Source of the DNA: Luscinia megarhynchos
Taxonomy: Eukaryota; Chordata; Aves; Passeriformes; Turdidae
DNA: 64,000 nt
Direction of reading: 5' to 3'
NCBI GenBank assembly: GCA_034336665.1
Contig: CM067592.1
Location: 41,157,735-41,221,734, forward strand
In this document: positions 1 to 14,955 of the stretch, one piece after another
Layout: each line of letters begins with the position of its first letter
Position numbering within the stretch: position 1 is the stretch's first letter
Position numbers and translations under genes: made by a program
The notes under the pieces: model-generated
Told to the model about the DNA's origin: nothing
Databases searched by the model: none
Seen by the model: the letters and a program-made list of their open reading frames with translations, nothing else

Positions 1-1764
1 TATTAGACTAGAGAACATGCAGTCTTTTAGAATGATCTTATCTTCTAAGAGCAATACTTCCAGAAGGAAAGACAACAGTTTCTGCCCTCCTGCTCCTATA
101 CTACAAGATATTAATGCCCATTATTTTGCTTTAAGTCACGGTACAAAAGCCATTTCCCAGTATTTGTTAAACATTTATTTTATATTCATACCCTTGTACC
201 TTTCTGAACAAATAGGATGTCTCACTTTTGAAAGGCAAAACTGAAAATACTAAGGATGCAAAAGGTAAAAGCATAATGCAGTAAGAGAAAGGATTGTTAA
301 AGGGTTGTACTTTAGTAGCACACTCCTCGGGACAGCAAAGGCTAATCAGAAACTTTATTTTTACCATGTTTTTATTTTATTTCCTTTGTAAATTAATCTG
401 TATTATCTATTATTATTTTTTGATAATTTAAATACTTTCAATAAATAGGATAGATTGTAATTCTGCGTTTCTACAGAAAAATTCCTAGAAATTTTTACAC
501 ATATGGATCTTGATAGAAAACAAACACATCTCCAAATAATCCACAGCAATTCAAGACTATGTATTTGTTGAAAGTTTTGGTATTTAAATTTTTATGAAAA
601 CATCTCAATTTCATTACCTGAAGGTTAAGATGCTTTTTTTGCACTGGCAAGTCTGACTGCATAACACACATTTTCTCTCTATCAATCTTTAATTGCCAAT
701 TAATTCTAGGAATCCACAGCATTGACTGCATAAAAGCAGCTAGATGGTATCTTGTTTCTTATCCCTTAATATTCACTAGGTATCATTTTAAACCAAGTTA
801 CAGTGGTTTTGTTTCAGATTTCCACTGAGGCATGTCTTTTTTGAAGCACTAATACCAGCAGCAATATCTCTCACGTGGCTCAGTGTGAGGCTGTACTGTG
901 CAGAGAGTGAATGGAAAGAGTCCTTTGTTCCATGAGAGCTCCTTCCAAGCAGTTAGGTATTCCTTTGCCTTTTCCCACCCTTCCTCTTTCCTGGCTTACA
1001 AAATGACCTGCATGGTTTTATACAAAATACTCATTTTTGAAAAAATAATGATCAGTTTCTGAAAATAAAATAATTATACCACCAAAACATGACATTTCAT
1101 TTGAAGAACTGATTTTTTTAAAAAAATTTAAACAGAAGTAAGCATGCAATGAGGCAAAGATCTCTAATCCCTGAAAGCTCCTGGGCCTCATATGATAAGA
1201 CCCTCATGACTTCTCACTAGACCTTTGACCTGACCTCGTTTTTCAGAGGTTTCAGTTTTTTCTCCAATCTAGTGGATATTAAAAAGAAAATATTATACCA
1301 GCAGTGTACTCTTCACTTCACCTTTTAATGGCGGGTCCAGAACAAAGATGGCACACTATTGCTTCCAACACCAACAGTACAAGACTCATTGTGAAGTGTC
1401 ATTAGCCAAATGACAGGATTTTAAAATATTTTTTTCCCTAGGTATTTCTTTATTTTAACTCAGTGTTCCAAATCCGCACAGCTTGCATAGTAAAGCACTA
1501 AAAACTAGGAATAACCAGGATGAGGGATGTCTTGGGAACCCTAATTTACTTCTACTTGAGGAAGTCGCATAGGCAGTAATTCTTTTTCTCACTATATCAG
1601 TTGAAATGTTCTATTTATGTTCATATTTGTGAAATAATAAGAAGTTCATTCTCAGTACATGAGAATTACTTGGAAAATACTAGGGAAGCCAAAAGAAATA
1701 AAATTACTTATTTGCTCTATAGCAAAAGCAAATCAATGTAAAACTTGGTTCTCAGGTTTATTGG
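1..1764 (-). other. ROR2: ROR2 intron 4, partial; no recognised element
   Basis: This is AT-rich sequence downstream of exon 4 in the ROR2 direction. No Frizzled-domain exon, RNA gene or identifiable repeat is visible on either strand. Short open frames have no family resemblance. Confidence 0.75.
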
Positions 1765-3408
1765 TCTGACAGGGGCCAGAAAAGAAAGGCCAAGGAGAAT
1801 GTACCCCATTAAGCAAGAAGGACAAACTGGTGATGACTGATAGGAAGAAAGATGAGTTACTCAATGACTTCCTTGCCTCAGTCTCCACCAGCAGTCACCC
1901 TTTCCACCCAAGTCATTGATCCCTCGTGTGGGTATGGGGCAGTAAAGTCTGTCCCACTAAGCAAAGAGCAGGTTTGGGATCACTTGTTGAATCTGAATAA
2001 CTCCAAGTCTGTGGGACCTGATGAGATACATTCCAGAGTCCTGAGGGAACTGGCTGATGTTGTTGCCAAGACAATCTCATCATATTTGAAAAGTCGTGGC
2101 AGTCAGGCAAACTCCCTGGTGACTGAAAAAAGGAAACATCATTCCCACTTTTAAAAGGAGGAGAAAGAAAGATTTGAGGAACTACTGATTGGTGAGCCTC
2201 ACTTCTGTGCCTGGAAAAATCATGAAGCAGATCCTTCTAGAAGTTATGCCACGGTATATAAAAGAGAAGAAACTGACCCAAGGCAACCAGCACAGCTTTA
2301 TTTTATTAAGGGCAAATTGTACCTGAACAAGGGATGGCATTTTGTGATGGAGTGACAGCAACAGTCAAAAAGAGAAGACAACAGATATCATCTATCTTGA
2401 CTTCTTGATACCATCTCGCGTGGCATCGTTATCTGCAAATTGGAGAGACGTGGATTTGGACTGTTCAGAGGGTAGGGAACTGTCTGGATGGATGAAGCCA
2501 GAAAGTTGTGGTCAACTTTCTCACGGGACTGGTTCCCTTCAATATCTTCATCAATGACACAGACAGTGTGATCAAGAGCACCCTCAGCAAGTTTGAAGAC
2601 AGCACAAAGCTGAGAAGTGCCACTGGGACAACAGATGTACAAACTTGAGAAATAGGTCAATGATAACCTGATGACATTCCATGAGTTCAAGTGCCAAATG
2701 CTGCACCAGGCTGGGTAAATCACAGAACGAACACAGACTGGGAGATCAAGTCACTGAGACAGCCCTTTGAAGAAGAACTTGGGGGTTTCTTGTGGACGAA
2801 AAGCTGGACATGACCCAGGAGTGTGAGCTCTCAGCCCAGAAGGACAATTTTATCCTGGGCTGCATCAAAAGCAGCACGTCCAGCAGGGTGAAGGAGGGGA
2901 TTCTATCACTATATAGGCCCTCATGAGACCCCATCTGGAATCCTAGGTCCAGCTCTGGGGTCCTCAGCACAAGAAAGATGTGGATCTCTTAGACTGGGTC
3001 CAGAGGAGGCCATGAAGATGATTAGAGGACTGGAGCATCTCTCTGTGAAGACAGGCTGAGAGACCTGGAGTTGCTAAACCTGGAGAAAGAAGATCTTGCT
3101 GCAGCATTAAAAGGTTCTCATAAAAAGGATGGAGGGGGATTTTATACTGGTAGATAGTGCAGGACAAGTGGCAATGGCCTTAAGCTGGGAAATGACAAGT
3201 TTAGATTAGATCCTAAAAATAAATTCCTTACTCTGAGGGTGATGAAGAGCTGTAACAGGCTGACCTGAGACACTACGGATACTTCCCTCTGGGAAGTGGA
3301 TGGGACTTGGAATAACCTGATAGAGTGGAAGATGTCCCTACTCATGGCAGAAGGGTTGGAACTATGTGATTTGAAGGTCCCTTCCAATTCAGACCATTCT
3401 ATGATTCT
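1765..3408 (+). mobile_element. CR1 LINE retrotransposon, 5'-truncated and decayed, antisense to ROR2
   Basis: CR1 is the main non-LTR retrotransposon of birds. This copy keeps much of ORF2 in broken frames. Near 2000-2065 the translation NLNNSKSVGPDEIHSRVLRE matches the start of the CR1 reverse transcriptase. After 2155 the frame shifts repeatedly. At 2592-2612 the catalytic FADD box reads F-E-D-S, so the second metal-binding aspartate is lost. The later CR1 landmarks follow in order ([15 protein letters not shown] near 2790, IRGLEHLS-like near 3025), then the 3' untranslated region. It ends with the CR1 signature at 3376-3408 (ggtcccttccaattc, ccattctatgattct). The copy is inactive and moderately old. 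It lies within intron 4. Confidence 0.93.
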
Positions 3409-3939
3409 CTTTTCATCTTTTTAACAAACCAGCAAGAGACCCCAGATGTCTTGCAGAAATCACCAAATCACCATTCAGGTCAAAATGGCAATAACAAACA
3501 GAATTTTTGCCTAGCTACTCAATGACAGGATTCTGGTCTTGTTTTACTTGGCTCTTCAAGTTACAGTAATATAACATGAGTAAATTTGCAACCACAGCAA
3601 CCTAAGCATTTTACCCATTCATTTTTAACCATTCTTCTAGCCCATACTTGCCCTGTAAACAATTACTGTTCAACAAGACTTTGTGGTAATTTGCTTGTTC
3701 AAAACATGAAATAAGCAAGCAGAAGTTGCTCAAGAATAGTCAATCAAATAAAAATCCATTGTAATATAATGGTACCTCTATCTAAAAATGTTTAATCCAT
3801 TCTGTGAGGTTTTGATCAATTTAGATACTTTTAGCACAAACACTGTGGTTGCAGGCAGCACTTACTGAGTTCATGAACTAAATTCTGACAGAACAAAAGT
3901 AGACAGTGTACATTAAGAAATTTTCCAAAGAGCACTTAC
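3409..3939 (-). other. ROR2: ROR2 intron 4, 5' end with the exon 4 donor
   Basis: This unique AT-rich intronic sequence lies between exon 4 and the CR1 copy. The consensus GTAAGT donor occupies 3934-3939 on the minus strand. Nothing else is recognised. Confidence 0.8.
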
Positions 3940-3970
3940 TGAAGATTGTGATTAGGGCTGTTTGTTGGAC
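3940..3970 (-). CDS. ROR2: ROR2 exon 4: 31-base microexon linking the Ig and Frizzled domains
   Basis: This very small exon is recognisable only by splice sites and phase. The minus strand reads atgtttgcag, then GT plus nine codons for PTNSPNHNL, then CA, followed by a consensus GTAAGT donor. The opening GT completes the glycine codon left by exon 3, and the closing CA starts a glutamine codon to be finished by exon 5. The peptide GPTNSPNHNLQ corresponds to the GPTHSPNHNFQ linker of mammalian ROR2 as I recall it. It lies 1052 bases downstream of exon 3 in the direction of transcription. Exon 5, encoding the cysteine-rich Frizzled-like domain, is not present in the remaining 3.9 kb and must lie off the left edge. 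Confidence 0.92.
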
Positions 3971-7389
<3,419 letters not shown>

Positions 7390-7983
7390 TTGAGATACTG
7401 GGCTGCATCCACAGGGGCACTGCCTGGCAGGGACAGAGATACCACAACCCTTATCTACTCAGTGCCCATCAGGCCACACCCGGAGTATCATGTCCAGTTC
7501 TGATCCCCAAAATTCAAAAATAACACAGAAAGACAGAAGAGGATTCAAAAGAAGGCTATCATCAAAGGGCTACACAATCTGTCCTGTGAGGAAAGACTTG
7601 AAGTAGTTAAGTCTCCTCTCCCTGGAGAACAGAAAGGCCAGGGGGACATCATCACAGTTTTTCAGTACCTTAAAGGCACCTACAAAAAGATCAGAGACAC
7701 TCGTCACAAGCTGCTACATGGAGAAGACTGAAGGGCAATATATGTAAGTAGCCAGGAAAATGTTTCATTTCAATAGAATAAACACATTGTTTTGCAGTGA
7801 GAGCAGTCATTCACTGGAAAATGAACTCCTAGAGATGTAGTGGAGTTCTCATCATTGGAGGTTTTCAAGATGTGATTGGGCAAAGTACTAGATCATTTTG
7901 TCTTCCCCAGAAAAGTCTGATTGGATGATCTTTTGAGGTGCTTCCCAAGCTGGAATGTTCTGTAGTTCTGTGGGTCTATGATT
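7390..7983 (+). mobile_element. CR1 LINE 3' fragment, antisense to ROR2
   Basis: This is a 5'-truncated CR1 covering the end of ORF2 and the 3' UTR. The plus strand starts near ctgggctgcatccacagggg. It continues through the Leu/Arg-rich C-terminal region (gaaagacttgaagtagttaa, ctccctggagaacagaaagg), the 3' UTR motif ttggaggttttcaagatgtg and a final ggtgcttcccaagctggaat, and ends in gggtctatgattt. Several small deletions and many substitutions mark it as an old, dead copy. Confidence 0.9.
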
Positions 7984-10900
7984 TAACAATCATGGGGACA
8001 GGCTGAATCTGCTCATACGAGGGAGGCAAAAGAGACTGTTTTAAAACCTTTTTTGAGAATAAGCTGGGTCTCTTCCACCATGGAGTCAGCACAGAGGCAC
8101 ATTCGTCTGGCTCAGAGATGCTTCTGATACCCAAAAAATGAATGAAGCAGAGAAGATCTGTCTAAAAGGTGAGGCCAATTCAAGCCTGTGTAAGATGACA
8201 GACAGGGATTGTGGTTTGTCTGGCTCTTTAGTATAGCTTTTGCTCTTCACATGCAAGTACATGAAAGTATATTGCTCTTGTGCCATTGGTCAGCTTATAC
8301 CTTAATTGAACCCTTACCACTATTTCACTTTCTCTGATTTCAAAATCAGATGGGTAGAGCCTTCTTTTTGGGATACTCATGGATATTACTTTCAAATGCA
8401 TTTGGATGAAAACAGATAGTAAATTTACTCATTAAGACTTACTACCTCAGGATAAAATCCATGTTAGAACTTCCTGTTTTAATAATTAAAACAGAGCTAC
8501 TGTAGGAAGTATCTATTAAGCAACCAAAATATTTCATATGGATCTGTGAATCTGATCCTAATAATAGCTAGAACAAAACTATTACCATGAAAAGCAATCC
8601 CAAAGATTTATGGGTTAATTCAGACCCAGTGCAATTAGACAGACTTCGCCTGAAGTCAGTGTCACTGAATCTGTCTCCTGCAGGTCAGAATTCAGCTCTA
8701 GTCCATCATGACTCCTGCCAATTTTACTGCAGTATTTTCTGCAGTGTTTTATATTATCTTTTTATTGCAAACCAAGTAATAAATATTTTAACCTAATGAA
8801 CTTTGAAGTATTTGTGTTTTTCAGTGTTCTCCAGGGCAGCCTAAGAGCTCAGGGCCTATTCTCTGCCTTTGTCCACCCTGAGCTGCACAGCCTCCCTCTT
8901 CTGGTTTCATTTCCTCCTTGAGAAACGATGTTTATGTACTCACTGATTCTGAAGTATTTGTATGACAGAGCGGGCAGCCATTTGTTGAGCTGCTCTGTTA
9001 TTTGGTGTCCACTTTAGATAACCCATAATTGCAATTCTTTCAAACAAAGTGGAAAATTTAACCAACCATGTTCTAAAGAATGTTTTCTTTATTTAATTTC
9101 TGTGGTGATAATCAGCAGTTACTTTTTTGGTAATGTACGTTACACCACAAACACAGTGTACATGCCAGTTTGATGGAATGCTTTGGGGGAAAGAAAAAAT
9201 TTCCCAGGATAAATTAGGACCTCAACGATGTGCAAAGCAATTTTTTTTCCAGCACAGTTCTCCTTTTGTCATAGTAAATCTTAATTTGGACAGGTACAAA
9301 TGAAAATGAAATGTGAAAATACTAGAACTTGTATTTAATTTGTGTCCTGTATTTTGTGTTAAGCATCAATCAGGTAGAATTTTTTTAAAACTGGAACAGA
9401 ATCTGTTTTAATACTAACATAATTTTGAAACAGAGAATAAATACTCTCTATAAAAAAATTTTGCCTGTTATATATTGCCAAACTTGTAAATGTCCTATTG
9501 TAAATGTCATATTATAAAAAACTATATTTTATTTGGGAGATGGATAACAAATATAATTTTTTTAAAAATACAAGTATAATGTCAAGGAATTTCCTGTGTT
9601 GTGAAATTAATACTGTTATATACTGGTTTTTATACTCTTGCTTGTTTCCAAGGGTCATTGAAATGAAGGAAAATGCTTCCTTTGCCTTCAGTGATCTTTG
9701 GCATGGTTCAAGTATGTCAAAAGCAAAATCTATCTGGTAGATATTTCTGCATTTGCTGTAGGCAATAATGCTGTAAATTAGATTTCTCTTTCATTACGGT
9801 TTCTACAACCAAGACTAGTATTTATTTTGCTTGAACAGATTAAAAACTGTTCTGTCAAGAAGCTATGAGAGAACAATGAAACTTAATCTATATATTATGT
9901 TTTGCTTTCATATTTTATGTACTCTATGAATAATATAGCTTAGGGAAATGATTGACATGAATTCCAGCAAAACTCTTTCATATTTGGAAAACCTTTGTTA
10001 AGTTGCCAGAACCTCATATTTTTAAATGGAATAATTATTATATAAATATATCAAACAGAATCCCACAGCAGATCAACATTAAGATGACAGGTCTATTATT
10101 CATGTTTTGGCAAGAATATAAAAATAAGCTTTTCCAGTGTGTGTCAAATCATTGTCAAGATATGCACAAGAATAGATACTAAACTAAAAACTTAGGGTGC
10201 AACTACCACTAAGACCTCACATGCATATTATATTTCTCAGTTTTATTTACATTATTCTGGCACTTACATGTCCAAGTTATTGGTTCAAACCATATGTGTT
10301 ATTCTTGGCATAAACACAGTACAAAATGATTGCTCTGCTTTTGTTATTTTCAGATCTTAGCTGTGATTTTTAAGTTCATTCTAAAAAAAATATTTTATAT
10401 CTCCTTAGTTGCTTTAGATCATGTAAATTCTGGTTTAATTGTTTTCAATTCAAGTTTTAATTCCTGTTCATTTTTTATTGCTTTTACTCTTTCTATATGA
10501 TTTTAAAAATAATTTTGCATTCATAATTTTAAAATGAGCTTCAATATGGCAGCCATGAGTACTACTTAGTAAATTTTTTTAAACTCCTTTTATCTTTGAA
10601 CTTCCAAAGCATTTATAAATATTGAAGTCTCATGAGATGGGATGATACCATCACCCTCACTTTCCAAAAGCAGAAAGTAGAGCAAGAGGAGTCTAAGTGA
10701 TTTGACAATTCACACGTGGACTAAGTGTGAGTATCTATGATACTACACTGAGATTCACATCTTTCTGTATTCCTGAGATAATGATACTCTGAGATAATTA
10801 TCCACTTGGGCTCCTATCCAAGTTAATTCACCTTTCTTCCTGTGCTGTACAAGATACACCAACACTGAATATCCAGTTTTTAAGGAAAATAAAGGAAAAT

Positions 10901-13465
10901 TGGATTCATAAATTGCTAGATACTTGAAGATACAACAGTCATTTCAGACCAACTAGTAATAATTGCATATATGTTTTATCACTTGTTAGAATACTTATTT
11001 CTCCATAAGACATATATATTTATTTAAATAACTTTATGCAACAGTCAAAAAACCCATAAAGCCATCAGTGTGATGTTACAGAACACATCACGGCTTACAA
11101 GAGTCTCAGCATGAGATACTCAGAATTTAAAATCAGCTGTTTCTGAAAAAAAGGAAAGTACCTTATTTTCTGCATAACTGCATAAATTTAGAACATTTTC
11201 AGATCCGTGGAAGAAAAAATTCCAGTGTTCAAAACCATTATGAAAATATGTATATTGTGATTAGTGTAAAAAGAAAACAATGTGGAATATTTTCCTCTAA
11301 GCTATCTAGCTTTTCCTTTTTTTAATGCCTTCCCTGCTCTTTTTCATTTTTTCTTCAAACAATGCCCTTTTCTTAGATAAAAATAAAAGAGCATGATATT
11401 TCTCACCACAAATCTTTCAAACGGCAAATTTCTGCCCTGGAATTTTAGTCTGATATAAACTTATATCCAACACAAAAGGGTTTGGGGACAATATTTTGAG
11501 TAATTAATTATATTTCCACCATAAGCAAAGTCACATTTTCCCACAATAAGACATAATTTTTCACCTAGGATGCATACTTTAGCTTATGGAGTACTGAGGA
11601 AGACCTCATTGCTCCAAAATTTACTGTGTTATGAACACAGTACTAAGCATAAAGTGTTCATAAAACTGACAGGTAATCTAAAAAGAATGTCCAAGAGATG
11701 CAGAGTTTCCTAGGCTTATAAAAGAACTGAACACTGTAATAAGAGAAAATGTATGTGGAAGTTACTGAAACTCAAATAATATCTTTCTACAGGTGTGTAC
11801 AACAATATTGCTGTAAGTACACGAGTTTAGGGGACATGAATGACAACATAATATAGAGGGTGGGAGTCCAGTATGAAGTGATTCCTCCAGAGGTAAACCC
11901 CAACTCCAAATAAATTGAGAAACATCATCCTTCTACGGCAGGTAGATTGAAGCCTAAGATTCATGATTTCTTGCACAGAACATTTTCCTAAATAAAAAAC
12001 AGTCTCCTCAATTTTTCACTCTCTTTTTTTATTTAATCCCAATACGTAGATGAGTGATTTACAGCTTGAGCCAGTTTAGGAAATGGAAGGGATGTTGGCA
12101 GGTCTCCCAAAATACACATGAGTAGTTAGGGAAACTACTATTATATACTGCCACATAATATTTCCAGATGAAATGATACCTTTACTGCCTAATTTAATCC
12201 AATTTGCATCTCATCCTTCATCCTATTTTTTTTTATCTCAATGTACAAAAATCCACCCAGAAACATGTAAAATAAGTTGATTTGGTTCACATTCTCTTGA
12301 AATGTCCTTAGGAACAAGGAATGTACAACTACCAATCCAGGAATGAAGCAGAATTAACCTTGAAACACTGTCACAATGTGCACATTGTCCTCTCCTCTGA
12401 AATCATAGTTTTTAAGACCCAGTGAGAGTATGTTAGAGCATTTGTGCAAAAGAGAAAGACTCCAAGTGAGGCTTATTTGAAAGTAAGATTGGGGAAGCTA
12501 TCACCTTCACAAAGACTGACTGGGTTGAGAGGAGAATTGTGCTCAAATGTTTTATTTTTATTCCAAAGCAGACCTAAGTTCTTCTTCAGCAAATGCTCAC
12601 TGCTCTGCACTGGTTTTCAGTGAAACATTGCTCAGAGACAGTGGATCTTAGCCATTCAGGTGCTCATTTAAAGGAGACAAGGGAAAATAAAGTCTCCTCA
12701 AAGGCCTAGCCATCAACTTCTCAGCACTTATCAGAAGGCTAGCTTCACTTGTAGGAAGAGCCTTGCAACATTTTTTGTGAAATGCACATTATTAATAAAA
12801 CCTCACTTAAACCAGTTTTGCCTTTGGAGGCAGAATCATTTCTCAGGACTTCTGGAAGATTCTAGAGAAGAGGATGACGAATGCACTTGGTACTTCTAAA
12901 GTGGCTTTTAACTTGGGTATTAATGAAGCCATTTTAAAAATGGGACCTTACAAGCAAATCAGAATAACTAAAGATTTTTGAAGGAAATAAGAAGGTTGAT
13001 GTGATGGAAGGTCTGAAGAACTGTTGCTAATGGTCTCAACAGTATGCCCAAACTCTGAAGTAGAACTGTCCAGTAGTTTTTGTTACAAAACCTGAAACAA
13101 AACCTGATACCTTATTATGGCACAGAAACATGTGGGCTAACATTCCAACTAGTTTTGATTGTATAGAGAATTTTGTACCCAAAAAAAAAACCAAAAACAA
13201 GGGAGCAAAATGAGGCCATTTCCAAACCAGTCATGCTGGAAACTAATTTTATATTGGTGGGTAATTTAAAAACACGGGGCTCTTTTTCTTCCTTTTTTTT
13301 TTTCTGAAGGAAATATACAATTCTTATGGTGTAGAAATGTTTGAGATATGATTAATTACTTCCTCAGACAGGTATTGCCTGTGGCTCTGCAAAAGAAGGA
13401 AATAACTGCAACTCCTTTTTCAGCAAGAATTTAACCAAGCATTGTCACATTAAAAAAAAAAAACC

Positions 13466-13497
<32 letters not shown>

Positions 13498-14877
13498 CTT
13501 TTATGTCCGTAGCCTTAAAAGCTCAGACATAACAATAGAGAAAAGTGGGACCAACTTGAAAGACAAACAAGCCTATCAGATGCAGTTAAAAATTAAACAT
13601 GGCCCTTTTTAATCAAAAGTAGTGTGTTTTTCAGTATGAATAAAACAACTGGTAGTAATACAGTGCTACTGACAGGAATGACTACTACTAAAATTTACTG
13701 CCAGAATAGATGGCAAATTCTAAACTTCTAAAATAGTTCAGCAGTTTCAGAAAGTGGCAAAGAGTTGAGAAATGGAGCATACCAGGTCTTCTTTCCAAAT
13801 AGGAGGGACTTAGTCCCATGCCGATAATCAGTAGCAAGATGATTACATATATGGAAAACAGAAGCACATCTTTTTATAATGACTTATGGGCAAAATTTAA
13901 AGGAAGATTCCAAAAAAACCCTCCTTATATGCACAGCTAGGATAAGAAATCCAACTAGTACTCAGGAGAACAATAAGGATCAGATACCATCGGATATTTA
14001 TGAGAAGAAAGACTATATTCCAAAGCACCCTCAAAATTCATGTTCCTCTGAAACATAAACTACAAGAACATCTGGTCAATACCACAGAGCTCCACAGACT
14101 TTAACTTGTGCTCATTAATGCAGCTGACATTATTATCTAACTCCTTTCCTTAGCAAAAGAGTTGGCATTACTACAGCAATGCATCCATGAAAAGATAAAT
14201 TCAGTACACAATTGAGAAAATATGGTTCTTCAGGTAGAATACTGAAAATGTCCTGCTTAAGAGAGTTCCACTAAATTGCAATTGGAAGCACAATTTGAGT
14301 AAACATGTGCATCTTCAGATCCAAGAATAGCATTTGGATCTATGGTTTGAAGAGGTAAAGTGTCATAAAATTTATGTTAACTAATAAATAACTAGAAATT
14401 CGGATACTAGAGTCAGTTTAAAAAATCAAAGCATTAATGCTCAGAGCTACTTAAAAAGTAAGTATTCTTGTGTTGTTGTGGGCTAGATTTAATTACCTCA
14501 AACTAAGGACACCAATACTTAACATTTGCTTAGAGATGCTAGGTGTGGCACTGTCCAAAATTAAATCAACTTCATGGCAACAATGTGAAATAAAATATGC
14601 TAGGAATATAATAATAGTACTCCATGTTTTTGGATCAAACATCTAATCCCTCCATGCAGTAGGACTCAATGTACTTCAAAATTAATTTTTATAGACTCCT
14701 TTTCCCTTGTTATCCCTGCTTGGAATCAGAAGTGCTAATCCACGAAAGGAAGTTTGTCTTCCTTACAGACTTGTATTAATTGACAAATATAGGGAACATA
14801 CCATAACAGGATTTTGCTGTTTCTTTCGGAAGAATGTTTATATTTAAGCAGAATGATTAAATCACGACTCATTTTAC
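7984..14877 (-). other. ROR2: ROR2 intron 2, 5' portion
   Basis: This is the donor side of intron 2 (GTAAAA at 14872-14877 on the minus strand). The stretch is AT-rich. Visible details are a possible regulatory block near 8815-9065 and an A-rich simple repeat at 13451-13493. Between these I recognise no repeat family, RNA gene or exon. Confidence 0.8.
13451..13493 (+). repeat. A-rich simple repeat with (AAAC)n core
   Basis: Two poly-A runs flank four AAAC-type units. It is low-complexity sequence in intron 2 with no adjoining retroposon body that I can identify. Confidence 0.9.
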
Positions 14878-14955
14878 CTTTAGGTGTTGGAATTGGTCTC
14901 TCAAGTCCATCCACATGACCTAAGGGGTCATTTGCATCTGGGATTTCCATTTCAC
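14878..14955 (-). CDS. ROR2: ROR2 exon 2: N-terminal extracellular segment just after the signal peptide
   Basis: This 78-base internal exon of ROR2 encodes the short acidic segment between the signal peptide and the Ig domain. On the minus strand a pyrimidine-rich acceptor (ctttttttctttgcag) precedes it and a GTAAAA donor follows. The first two bases (GT) complete a glycine codon begun in exon 1, then 25 whole codons follow, including ANDPLGHVDGLERPIPTPK, and a final G starts the next glycine codon. Human ROR2, as I recall it, has the same 25-codon length and about 15 identical residues, with the NDPLG and PIPT cores kept. The exon-2 end phase matches the exon-3 start exactly. An ATG at 14948-14950 is internal and is not the gene's start. 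The identification rests on colinearity with exons 3 and 4, because this segment alone is only moderately conserved. Confidence 0.93.

Noticed and set aside
1852..2154. 100-codon frame with reverse-transcriptase similarity as a separate gene
   Set aside because: It is the remaining open part of a decayed CR1 ORF2 with frameshifts after it, so it is annotated as part of the element.
14948..14950. ATG inside exon 2 as an alternative ROR2 start
   Set aside because: The exon has a good upstream acceptor and a phase matching a split glycine codon. Starting here would remove the signal peptide.
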